Shown: positions 1-5,708 of the stretch, one piece after another | Layout of the letters: the number at the start of each line of letters is the position of its first letter | How positions within the stretch are numbered: the stretch's first letter is position 1 | DNA from: DATCKG01 sp036562385 | Lineage (GTDB): Bacteria; Bacillota; Sulfobacillia; Symbiobacteriales; Symbiobacteriaceae | Length of the DNA: 13,558 nt | Assembly (NCBI GenBank): GCA_036562385.1 | Contig: DATCKG010000013.1 | Coordinates: 1-13,558, forward strand | Direction: 5' to 3' | Notes under the pieces: generated by a model | What the model was told of the DNA's origin: nothing | The model's input: the letters and a program-made list of their open reading frames with translations, nothing else | Database searches by the model: none | Program-made: the position numbers and the translations under genes

Positions 1-387
1 CGAGTCAGCCGGAGCCGCAGGCTGGCTCTGGGCTGCGTCGAAGGCTGCCGCACCGATCATCCAGGTCAGGCAGCCGAACGCCAGAGCCAGGGCAACCCCG
101 GCCAGGCTAGCCGCCCTCGCCGGTGTAAAACCGGCCGACCAGGCCCAAATCAGCGTGGTCAGCCCGGCTACGAGCGGCAGAATCATTCCGGCCAGCCACT
201 TGCCGAGCAGCAGCTGGTGAGGGCGCACCCCTGCCAGAACGGCCAGCGCCAGTCGTTCCCCGTCTGCGGCAAACAGGGCGGACACCTGCTCACCGTAATT
301 GAAGACGGCAAAGAGTAGCCCCATGGCAATGCAGAGCGTAGCGGCCCGGGGCCCTGTCAGGTACGGCCCGATGAAGAGCGGCAATTG
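1..387 (-). pseudogene. 5'-truncated ABC-2-type membrane permease fragment
   Basis: On the minus strand one frame stays open from about 411 down to the window edge, with a stop (TAG) at 414-412 just inside the adjoining transposase remnant. It encodes about three hydrophobic segments (around TLCIAMGLLFAVF, GMILPLVAGLTTLIWAW and LAGVALALAFGCLTWMIGAAAF), separated by a polar stretch ending in HQLLLGKWLAG. That 'xLLxGKxLA' stretch before a membrane helix is typical of ABC-2-type export permeases, which pair with an ATPase to move lipids, drugs or polysaccharides. No ATPase is visible here. There is no credible start or ribosome binding site: homologous-looking sequence stops where the IS256-type remnant begins at about 385. 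I infer the 5' end was lost in the rearrangement that left the IS remnant; the 3' end runs off the window. Family assignment is tentative, and another polytopic membrane protein is possible. Confidence 0.5.
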
Positions 388-624
388 CACTCGACCAACC
401 CGTTGGAACGGCTAAACCGGGAGATCGCTCGCCGAACCGATGTGGTTGGCATCTTCCCCAACCGCGAAGCGGTGATCCGGCTGGCCGGAGCCGTGCTGAT
501 GGAGCAGCAAGACGAGTGGATAGCCGTCCCACGTCGATACTTCAGTCAAGCCTCCATGGCTAAGTTGTATGCCAGCCACAAGACTGTGAGCGGTACGGAA
601 CTGTTACCACTGAGTGCCGGCTAA
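385..624 (+). pseudogene. IS256/Mutator-family transposase, C-terminal remnant
   Basis: The frame encodes about 79 residues that match the C-terminal end of IS256 (Mutator-like) DDE transposases: STNPLERLNREIARRT, VVGIFPNREAVIRLAGAVL, then EQQDEWI and RRYFS. In this family the ERLNxE block lies near the last catalytic acidic residue of the DDE triad. A complete transposase is about 390-420 residues, so roughly 80% of the N-terminal part is missing, including the first two catalytic Asp residues and the DNA-binding region. The first recognisable residues (LHSTNP) begin exactly where the neighbouring permease frame stops being intact. The remnant cannot be active. The stop codon (TAA, 622-624) is intact. 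Confidence 0.85.
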
Positions 625-673
625 CAAAGCTAAGTCGTGGAACACAAAGTACACCACTTGACGGGACATGATC
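385..673 (+). mobile_element. IS256-family element remnant with right end
   Basis: The transposase remnant is followed by about 48 bp ending in a stretch (649-673) with the pattern TACACCACTT-ACGGGACATGATC. This resembles the right terminal inverted repeat of many IS256-family elements (TACACCAC...GGGAC.TGA.C just after the transposase stop). No left terminal repeat is present in the window, so only one end can be placed. The element is therefore a 5'-deleted relic joining two unrelated genomic segments. The right boundary is approximate (665-675), and no target-site duplication can be tested because the left end is gone. Confidence 0.6.
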
Positions 674-954
674 GATCCTTTGCTATACAAGATACCTTGA
701 CCGTAAATCTTATGGGTCCGTACATCCTCCACATACCATTGAACATCAAAAGATGTAAGATTCTTGACGTACACCCCTATTTTTTCGTTGGGATGGTGAA
801 TGACGATGAAGTCATACAAATCGTCACCAGAGTGAGCGAAATAGCCATTGAGATAAATCGGGTCTGAGTCCACCATGACCTCAGCCGCATGTCCCACGGA
901 TCCGAAGGAAAGAACCACGACCAGTGCAAGCAGCACCGATACGAATCTCCTCAT
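604..954 (-). CDS. Small secreted protein with IS-derived C-terminal tail
   Basis: A 116-residue reading frame begins at ATG 954, preceded at about 9 nt by GGGAGG (two earlier in-frame starts, GTG 963 and ATG 960, lie too close to that ribosome binding site). The N-terminus is a classic Sec signal peptide: MRRF, a hydrophobic core VSVLLALVVVLSF, then GHAA as a likely signal peptidase I site. The mature part (AEVMVDSDPIYLNGYFAHSGDDLYDF...) has no cysteines and alternating hydrophobic residues suggesting a beta-sandwich; I do not recognise the family. From about SIMSRQVVYFVFHDLALLAGTQW the codons lie inside the IS256 right end, antisense to its transposase, so the original C-terminus has probably been replaced. 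It may be a nonfunctional truncated gene, or it may still be secreted. Confidence 0.55.
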   Translation of the reverse strand: MRRFVSVLLALVVVLSFGSVGHAAEVMVDSDPIYLNGYFAHSGDDLYDFIVIHHPNEKIGVYVKNLTSFDVQWYVEDVRTHKIYGQGILYSKGSIMSRQVVYFVFHDLALLAGTQW

Positions 955-1159
955 CCGCATCACCCTCCCTTGGGGGCCCTTCCAGATTCACGATATGCCT
1001 CACTTGATCCTACCCGCCCCCACCATTCCGGGGTTCCAGGACGGTCAGCGCCGGCTACACCGCCGCGGAACCGCCCCCCAACAACCCGCTTTGCTCCTTT
1101 CTTCCCCTGTGCGGATTTCGCGGGTCATTTTGGACCAGGGCGGGTTGCAGGCACCCCGG

Positions 1160-1168
1160 TGGTATGAT
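1160..1168 (+). promoter_or_regulatory. Extended -10 promoter for the SEC-C gene
   Basis: The sequence TG-G-TATGAT is an extended -10 element (TGnTATAAT type) 51 bp upstream of the SEC-C gene start; no good -35 is found 16-18 bp upstream, as is usual for extended -10 promoters. AAAGGAG at 1205-1211 is the ribosome binding site, 7 nt before ATG 1219. The rest of 964-1159 is C-rich and I see no gene in it; it must also carry the promoter of the minus-strand secreted-protein gene, which I could not identify. Confidence 0.4.
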
Positions 1169-1218
1169 ACTGTTCGCAGTAGTACCTGGCATTCTGTCCG
1201 CTGCAAAGGAGTTGCCTC

Positions 1219-2394
1219 ATGACCAGAGGAAACGACCGCTGCCCCTGCGGCAGCAGGAAGCGATACAAGAACTGCTGTGGGTCCCGGGAGCAGGTCATCT
1301 CCCTCACCCGATTCCGCTACGATCGGGCCTACAACCACCTTATGGAGGATCTGGCCGATTTCTGCATGGAATACGAGGGTGAGGACGTGGAGCGGGCCCA
1401 GACGCAGTTTTTCGGCATCATTCTGAGCAACGTCCTGGTAGACGAGCAGCTGGCTGAAAGCCTGCATTATGCCTTCCTGGATTGGTTTGCCTTCTCCTAC
1501 CACAATCGGGAAGAAGGCACCACCATGGTGGCCGCGTTCAAGAAAGGGCGTACCGATTCCACGGAACTGGAACTGCTCACGGCCTGGGAACGCTCCCATC
1601 CCGGCTTCTACCTGGTGGAGCGGTATGCAGGAGATCTGGTGGTACTGAGGGATGCCTTTACCGGTCAGCTCTGCCACACCGACCTGGGTCCCGGCCACCT
1701 TCCCGCCAAGGACTCCCTGGTGCTGGGTCGCCTGCTGCCCACCGGGGAGATCTGGCGCCCGGGCTTTGACCTGGTGGAAGGGAATGCCACCCTGCTGGAA
1801 GCGGTGACGCCTCTGCTGAAACGGGAACTGTTCCGGATGCAGCGGGCCGTACCCGAGGCCGGTTGGGACGACCTGTTCCGGGAACGGTGGCCCCTGGTCC
1901 GTGACCTGACCTCCCTGGCGCTGCTGGCCCAAAATCATGGCCTGGTTCTGCGGCCGCCTGCCCCGGAGGATACCGCCGCTTCCCTCGGCATCGTAGCACC
2001 TCCGCCGGGTGTGCCGGAGCGATGGCTGAGGGTGTATGACGAGATCCTGCTGTACGCATCTGAGGCCGGCCTGGCCTATGGCGACACCGTTACCGTCCTG
2101 CGCCTCTGGTGGGACGTGGCGATGACCCTGCAGCCCAAAGTCATCTATCCGGGGGCGTGGGCCGCTGCGGTCCTATACGTGTGGCACCGCTGGATTCATC
2201 TGGATGATGAAGTCACTCAGGCCCAATTGGCATCCCGTTTCGAAATTACCGCCAGCATCATCAGCAAGCACTCCAGGGAGATCACCCGGAGGCTGGCCAT
2301 CGTGGAACTGGACGACCGGTATGCGGACATACTGGATCCCCGCGTCCGGGGCCACGTGGTGATGGACTACCTGGCCCAGGCGGGGATCCTGTAA
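1219..2394 (+). CDS. SEC-C zinc-motif protein with C-terminal helix-turn-helix
   Basis: A 391-residue protein. Residues 5-21 (NDRCPCGSRKRYKNCCG) are a SEC-C motif with its four zinc ligands C8, C10, C19 and C20; here it is N-terminal, whereas in SecA it is C-terminal and binds SecB. Residues 30-125 are helical. Residues 120-185 (HPGFYLVERYAGDLVVLRD, then a LVLGRLLPTGEIW stretch) look like a small beta-barrel module. Residues 290-360 contain a helical region, WAAAVLYVWHRWIH, followed by a helix-turn-helix (VTQAQLASRFEITASIISKHSREI), an arrangement reminiscent of a cyclin-fold repeat as in TFIIB. The start is fixed by AAAGGAG 7 nt upstream. Zinc binding is expected from the family, and nucleic-acid binding is inferred from the helix-turn-helix. 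It is monocistronic and converges on the HesB-like gene with only 13 bp between stops. The precise role is unknown. Confidence 0.8.
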   Translation: MTRGNDRCPCGSRKRYKNCCGSREQVISLTRFRYDRAYNHLMEDLADFCMEYEGEDVERAQTQFFGIILSNVLVDEQLAESLHYAFLDWFAFSYHNREEGTTMVAAFKKGRTDSTELELLTAWERSHPGFYLVERYAGDLVVLRDAFTGQLCHTDLGPGHLPAKDSLVLGRLLPTGEIWRPGFDLVEGNATLLEAVTPLLKRELFRMQRAVPEAGWDDLFRERWPLVRDLTSLALLAQNHGLVLRPPAPEDTAASLGIVAPPPGVPERWLRVYDEILLYASEAGLAYGDTVTVLRLWWDVAMTLQPKVIYPGAWAAAVLYVWHRWIHLDDEVTQAQLASRFEITASIISKHSREITRRLAIVELDDRYADILDPRVRGHVVMDYLAQAGIL

Positions 2395-2407
2395 GCCACC
2401 TTCGGGC

Positions 2408-2710
2408 TCAGCCGGCTGTCAGCACGTTCCCGTCGTGCAGGCTGCTGCTGAAGACGCCGATTCCAGGCCCCTCCGGCGTCTGCGTCCAGTCAATTACCAT
2501 CCCATCCAGATAGCGCCAGGTCTGGGCATCAGCCAGTACCGGTACGCCGTCCGCCCAGACCGCCTGGGGGGACAGGGGCTCCAGCCGCATGTCCCAGTGA
2601 AGGCCCCCGGGGCCTTGGCGGATCTGAATCCGCAGGGCGAGATGGTTTCCCCGCTCCCGCATGATCTGAAGGATCTCCCGGGCCGCCGCCGGTGTAAACC
2701 GAACCTGCAT
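2408..2710 (-). CDS. HesB/IscA-like protein lacking cluster cysteines
   Basis: A 100-residue protein starting at ATG 2710, which has GGTGAGGTG as ribosome binding site about 6 nt upstream; longer frames start without such a signal. It follows the A-type iron-sulfur carrier (HesB/IscA) pattern: VRFTPAAAREILQIM at the N-terminus, a strand LALRIQIRQGPGG, then GVPVLADAQTWRYLDGMVIDW and a C-terminal GIGVF segment. IscA-type carriers hold Fe-S clusters through one Cys in the first half and a C-terminal CGC; this protein has no cysteine at all, so it cannot be a classical carrier. Cys-less HesB-like proteins are known in Bacilli, with unclear function. It is isolated, with no isc or suf genes nearby. 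The fold is fairly sure; the role is unknown. Confidence 0.75.
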   Translation of the reverse strand: MQVRFTPAAAREILQIMRERGNHLALRIQIRQGPGGLHWDMRLEPLSPQAVWADGVPVLADAQTWRYLDGMVIDWTQTPEGPGIGVFSSSLHDGNVLTAG

Positions 2711-2808
2711 CGAACGCACCTCACCCATCGGCGTGATGCCAGACATTTCTACGCCCGAGGCTCCGATCCTGCCCCTCAGCCCCCCGCAGCGATGCATGGG
2801 GATGCCGC

Positions 2809-2842
2809 GACGCGGGGCCCGGACAACTCCGGGCCCCGCGTC
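2809..2842 (-). terminator. Perfect 14-bp GC hairpin at end of orphan gene
   Basis: GACGCGGGGCCCGG (2809-2822) and CCGGGCCCCGCGTC (2829-2842) are perfect inverted repeats with a 6-nt loop ACAACT. On the minus strand it overlaps the TGA stop (2843-2841) of the gene ending there. No T-run follows on either strand, so it is either a non-canonical terminator or an mRNA 3'-end stabiliser. It also separates that gene from the HesB-like gene downstream. Confidence 0.6.
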
Positions 2843-3113
2843 ACACATTCGGCCGGTCCGGCAGGTCCGGCGCGATCATCGACTTCTGGCTTTCGTTCAT
2901 CACCGACAGGGTGACCGACGGCTTGGGCGGCCCTTCGGTAAGCCGCAGGTACGACCCCCGCACCGCCGGGGGCAGTTTCCGCCACGGCACCGACTCCGGC
3001 ACGGGAAAGGCGCCGCCGGGCTGCATCATCAGCCGGCCGCCGCGCCGGACAGGGATGGGCTGCATCTGCATCATCGGCACCCACGGCCACTGCATCGAGG
3101 GCCACGGCATCAT
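2841..3113 (-). CDS. Orphan Met/Trp/Pro-rich small protein
   Basis: A 90-residue protein starting at ATG 3113 (a second ATG follows at once), with GAGGTGAG as ribosome binding site about 9 nt upstream. The N-terminal third is unusual: MMPWPSMQWPWVPMMQMQPI packs six Met, three Trp and five Pro into 20 residues. The rest (PPAVRGSYLRLTEGPPKP and SVTLSVMNESQKS) looks like a short beta-rich tail. No signal peptide, membrane helix, cysteine or known motif is visible. It is transcribed divergently from another small protein that also contains an M-P-W patch. The good ribosome binding site and a strong hairpin exactly at its stop support it as a real gene. I do not recognise it; a spore-coat or surface-associated structural role would be a guess. 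Confidence 0.55.
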   Translation of the reverse strand: MMPWPSMQWPWVPMMQMQPIPVRRGGRLMMQPGGAFPVPESVPWRKLPPAVRGSYLRLTEGPPKPSVTLSVMNESQKSMIAPDLPDRPNV

Positions 3114-3179
3114 CTTCTAACTCACCTCACGCCATGTTATGTCGCTTGCATACGATGTGGCAGAGGAGGCGGTAAACTC
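3114..3179. promoter_or_regulatory. Divergent promoter region of two orphan genes
   Basis: This 66-bp divergent spacer holds both ribosome binding sites (minus: GAGGTGAG; plus: AGAGGAGG at 3162-3169). On the plus strand CATACGAT (3149-3156) differs by one base from the sporulation sigma-E -10 consensus CATACAAT. On the minus strand CATAACAT (about 3142-3135) is a weaker match. I found no convincing -35 for either, so a sporulation link is only a hint. Confidence 0.25.
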
Positions 3180-3449
3180 ATGGAAGAACAGGCCATGGCC
3201 GTGGCCGCCAACCTGGCCCGCCGGTACATGGACGGGCGTGAGGATGGGCTCATCGATCCCCGATCCGTGGTCAAGGCCGCCCTGGCTGGTTACCTGGCAG
3301 GATCCGGCGTCCCCACCGACGAGGCGGTGTCGGCGGCGGAACGGCTGGCAGCCCGCATGCTGGTCAGCCCCGTCCCCGCCAGTCCCATGTATCATGGAAT
3401 GCCGTGGTTTGTGGCGGGACCGGTCTCCGGCGCCCCCTATTACCGGTAA
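3180..3449 (+). CDS. Orphan 89-residue helical protein
   Basis: The protein starts at ATG 3180 with AGAGGAGG 10 nt upstream. Residues 5-62 are strongly helical and Ala-rich (MAVAANLARRYMDGR, SVVKAALAGYLAGSG, EAVSAAERLAARML). The C-terminal 27 residues switch to a Pro/Met/aromatic tail (PVPASPMYHGMPWFVAG to APYYR) that resembles in composition the N-terminus of the divergently transcribed neighbour. It has no signal peptide, transmembrane helix or cysteine. The next small gene begins 17 bp after its stop on the same strand, so the two probably form an operon. I do not recognise the family. Confidence 0.6.
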   Translation: MEEQAMAVAANLARRYMDGREDGLIDPRSVVKAALAGYLAGSGVPTDEAVSAAERLAARMLVSPVPASPMYHGMPWFVAGPVSGAPYYR

Positions 3450-3466
3450 CAGCGGAGGGACGAAGG

Positions 3467-3688
3467 ATGGAAAGGCAGCGGCCGTACAGCTGGGGGCGTC
3501 CCACCGACAGCCCCGGGATTTATGAGTTGGGCGCCAAGGACTGGGTGATCACCTGGAGCCCCAACCAGATTCACCCGTACGCGGCCCAGTGGCTCCAGTG
3601 GGCTGCGCGCTTCGGACCGGCAGGCGAAACCGCACCGCCCATGGATCTCTGGGCCTACGGCCTGCAGACTCGTGACATCAGCGACTGA
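3467..3688 (+). CDS. Orphan 73-residue aromatic-rich protein
   Basis: The protein starts at ATG 3467 with GGAGGG (3454-3459) 7 nt upstream; the longer frame would begin inside the preceding gene without such a signal. The sequence is rich in Trp, Tyr and Pro (PYSWGRP, DWVITWSPNQIHPYAAQWLQWAARFG, LWAYGLQTRDISD), carries five tryptophans and no cysteine, and looks like a small soluble domain. It follows the 89-residue gene by 17 bp and is closed by a GC hairpin, so the two are likely co-transcribed. The family is unknown to me. Confidence 0.55.
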   Translation: MERQRPYSWGRPTDSPGIYELGAKDWVITWSPNQIHPYAAQWLQWAARFGPAGETAPPMDLWAYGLQTRDISD

Positions 3689-3703
3689 TCGTATCTCCGG
3701 GCA

Positions 3704-3726
3704 GCCCCCTGGTCCGCCCAGGGGGC
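3704..3726 (+). terminator. GC hairpin after orphan gene pair
   Basis: GCCCCCTGG (3704-3712) pairs perfectly with CCAGGGGGC (3718-3726) around a 5-nt loop, 15 bp after the stop of the 73-residue gene. Only a pyrimidine-mixed tail (CATTCTCCTC) follows, so termination may be weak. Confidence 0.5.
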
Positions 3727-3830
3727 CCGGCCATTCTCCTCGTCCGGCCGCCAGTTCCCGATTCGCAACGCTTCGCCGCAGGAGTCGCGCTGCAAAAGTC
3801 GAATACGGTCCGTGAGTGATGTGAGGAACG

Positions 3831-4523
3831 ATGGGGAAAAACGCGCATCGAACGCAATGGGCGCTCGGAATCGCCATGCTGGTTTTCGGTCTGCTGCTGA
3901 CCACACAGTTCCGTGTGCAGAAGCAGATCCCGCTGGATCCCACCCGCCTCCGCAGCGATCAGCTGGCTACGGAACTGGCCGTCACCCAGGAGACCCTGAA
4001 GGCGGTTCAGGCAGAACGTGACCGCCTGGCCAAGGAGCTGGACGAGCTCCGCAAGGCCCTGGCGGAGCAGAATGCCACGCCGCCGCCGGACACCACCCCT
4101 TTGGAGCTGCTGGCAGGCACGGTGGAGACCCGCGGCCCGGGCGTGATCGTCACCGTTACCGAAGCCACCGATAAAGCCACCCAGACGCGGGTACAGGATG
4201 AAGACCTCTGGACGGTGATCAACGAACTGTACGCCGCCGGCGCGGAGGCCATCGCTGTCAACGGCCAGCGGCTCACCAGCATCTCGGGCATCCGGAACGT
4301 AGGGCAGCGGATCATGATCTACCAGACGCTTACCGCCTCGCCTTTCGAAATCGCCGCCATCGGCGATCCCGCGGTGCTGGAATCCGCGCTGCGGATGCGC
4401 GGCGGTGTGATCGAGACCCTGGACCGCTACGGCATCAAGGTCACCGTCGCCCGCAGTGACCAGATCATCTTACCGGCTTTCCGCTCCATCCCGGAATTCC
4501 GATATGCCAAGAAGGCTGAGTGA
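3831..4523 (+). CDS. DUF881 family membrane-anchored coiled-coil protein
   Basis: A 230-residue protein starting at ATG 3831 with GTGAGGA 4-5 nt upstream. Residues 10-26 form one transmembrane anchor (WALGIAMLVFGLLLTTQ), residues 42-80 a coiled coil (ATELAVTQETLKAVQAERD and on), and residues 92-220 the DUF881 domain (GPGVIVTVTEA; DLWTVINELYAAGAEAIAVNGQRLTS; IRNVGQRIMIY; FEIAAIGDP; LRMRGGVIETLDRYGIKV). The topology is probably a short cytoplasmic N-terminus with the coiled coil and domain outside. DUF881 proteins (YlxW/YlxX type) are common in Firmicutes and Actinobacteria, often near division or cell-wall genes, but their biochemical role is not established. Here the gene stands alone, with a strong terminator after it. 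Confidence 0.88.
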   Translation: MGKNAHRTQWALGIAMLVFGLLLTTQFRVQKQIPLDPTRLRSDQLATELAVTQETLKAVQAERDRLAKELDELRKALAEQNATPPPDTTPLELLAGTVETRGPGVIVTVTEATDKATQTRVQDEDLWTVINELYAAGAEAIAVNGQRLTSISGIRNVGQRIMIYQTLTASPFEIAAIGDPAVLESALRMRGGVIETLDRYGIKVTVARSDQIILPAFRSIPEFRYAKKAE

Positions 4524-4539
4524 GGATTGTCTGCAGATG

Positions 4540-4569
4540 CCGCCGCCTCCGTACGGAGGCGGCGGTTTT
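4540..4569 (+). terminator. Rho-independent terminator after DUF881 gene
   Basis: CCGCCGCCTCC (4540-4550), loop GTAC, GGAGGCGGCGG (4555-4565), then TTTTGATTT: an 11-bp perfect GC stem with a T tract, 17 bp after the stop codon. Confidence 0.93.
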
Positions 4570-4609
4570 GATTTGCATCCCCTGCCCCCACCGGCTCACC
4601 CGCCCGGCT

Positions 4610-4648
4610 GCATCCGCATAGCAATAGCGACGGATGCGGGAGGGGAGG
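4610..4648 (+). promoter_or_regulatory. Leader hairpin and RBS of the sod gene
   Basis: GCATCCG (4610-4616) and CGGATGC (4631-4637) form a perfect 7-bp stem with a 14-nt loop, immediately followed by the purine-rich ribosome binding site GGGAGGGGAGGAA that sets the GTG start at 4653. The hairpin could affect mRNA stability or ribosome access; that is inference from position only. I could not identify a clear -35/-10 between the upstream terminator and this point. Confidence 0.4.
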
Positions 4649-4652
4649 AAAC

Positions 4653-5582
4653 GTGACAGTCTGCACTCAGGTGGCCCAGTGGTGTCGCCGGTGTCGCCGG
4701 ATGCTGGGCAGACTTCTCCGGGAGCCCGCCATCGCCCACGCCCGGGGCACCGAAGTGCTTCGCTGGGAAGAAGCCCTGGCCCGGCTGCAGCGGGAAGCCG
4801 AACGGCAGCAGCAGGCGGCAGAGAGCGGCTGGTTTCACCCCGAAGCCATGGCTGCCCTTGCATCCCGGGCACAGCGGATGGCCGCAGACCTGGCGGGATT
4901 TCTGCGACAGTTCGGCATATCCGAACGGGAGGATGAGAGCGTGGACGAAATCCAGCGGGTTCCCATCGGGCAGCACCGACTTCCCCCGCTGCCGTACCCG
5001 TATGACGCCCTGGAACCCTACATCGATGAGCTGACCATGCGGCTCCATCACGACCGGCACCACAAGGCCTACGTCGACGGCCTCAACCGGGCCGAAGAGA
5101 TGATGGCGGAGGCCCGACGGTCCGGCGACTTCCGCCTGCTCAAACACTGGGAGCGAGAGGCTGCCTTCAACGGGGCCGGTCACTATCTGCACACCCTGTT
5201 CTGGACGATCATGTCGCCCGACGGGAATGGGGATCCGCAGGGAGAACTGGCCGCTCAGATCACCCAGGACTTCGGCGGCCTGGAGCCCTTCCGGCGCCAC
5301 TTTTCCGCCGCCGCGGAACAGGTGGAAGGCGGCGGGTGGGCGCTCTTGGTATGGTCGCCCCGGCCCCGGCGGCTGGAAATCCTGCAGGCCGAAAAACACC
5401 AGAACCTCTCGCAGTGGGACGTAATCCCCTTGTTGGTGCTGGATGTCTGGGAGCATGCTTACTATCTGAAATATCACAACGACCGCAAAGCCTACATAGA
5501 CGCCTGGTGGAACGTGGTGAACTGGCCCGCGGTGGCCGAGCGGTTCCGAAAAGCCAAAGCGCTGCAGTGGGAGCCGGCCTGA
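4653..5582 (+). CDS. sodF: Fe/Mn superoxide dismutase with N-terminal extension (SodF-like)
   Basis: A 309-residue protein; the GTG start has AGGGGAGGAA directly upstream. It converts superoxide to hydrogen peroxide and oxygen in the cytosol (no signal peptide). The catalytic domain begins near residue 106 (HRLPPLPYPYDALEPYIDEL). The four metal ligands are present: H132 in LHHDRHH, H180 in GHYLHTLFW, and D264 and H268 in the signature DVWEHAYYLKY. GGGWALLVW and NVVNW are also conserved. Residues 1-105 are an extra, mostly helical extension absent from ordinary 200-residue SODs; Bacillus subtilis SodF (about 280 residues) has a similar layout and shares an AEKHQ..SQWDVIPLL stretch, hence the symbol. 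Whether it uses Fe or Mn cannot be settled by eye. It is monocistronic, with terminators on both sides. Confidence 0.93.
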   Translation: MTVCTQVAQWCRRCRRMLGRLLREPAIAHARGTEVLRWEEALARLQREAERQQQAAESGWFHPEAMAALASRAQRMAADLAGFLRQFGISEREDESVDEIQRVPIGQHRLPPLPYPYDALEPYIDELTMRLHHDRHHKAYVDGLNRAEEMMAEARRSGDFRLLKHWEREAAFNGAGHYLHTLFWTIMSPDGNGDPQGELAAQITQDFGGLEPFRRHFSAAAEQVEGGGWALLVWSPRPRRLEILQAEKHQNLSQWDVIPLLVLDVWEHAYYLKYHNDRKAYIDAWWNVVNWPAVAERFRKAKALQWEPA

Positions 5583-5591
5583 GCCGGCTCC
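5570..5591 (+). terminator. Hairpin spanning the sod stop codon
   Basis: GGAGCCGGC (5570-5578) pairs perfectly with GCCGGCTCC (5583-5591); the loop CTGA contains the TGA stop. A C-rich tail with few T follows, so it may act as a 3'-end stabiliser and rely on the larger hairpin downstream for termination. Confidence 0.5.
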
Positions 5592-5628
5592 TCCCCTTCC
5601 CCAACCTGCCAGGATGGAAATGAATGAA

Positions 5629-5701
5629 GGCCACGGGAGTACCGCCGCCCCACCCCGGAGAATCTCCTCCGGGGCGGAAGCAGGGCGATCTTCCCGTGGC
5701 C
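5629..5701. terminator. Large nested hairpin between convergent sod and GH31 genes
   Basis: The outer arms GGCCACGGGA (5629-5638) and TCCCGTGGCC (5692-5701) are perfect inverted repeats enclosing an inner stem, CCCCGGAG (5653-5660) with CTCCGGGG (5667-5674). On the minus strand it lies 8 nt past the alpha-glucosidase stop and is followed by the T-rich TTCATTCATTTCC. It is probably a bidirectional terminator. Confidence 0.65.
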
Positions 5702-5708
5702 CCTCTGT

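Noticed and set aside
1045..1938. 297-codon open frame on the minus strand
   Set aside because: It is antisense to the SEC-C protein; Gln/Gly/His-rich composition with no recognisable family and no good ribosome binding site.
2733..3179. N-terminal extension of the 89-residue protein's frame
   Set aside because: The frame is open for 149 codons upstream but runs antisense to another gene and is Arg/His/Pro-rich; AGAGGAGG before ATG 3180 fixes the start.
4596..5477. 293-codon open frame on the minus strand
   Set aside because: It is antisense to superoxide dismutase, which has all metal ligands in frame.
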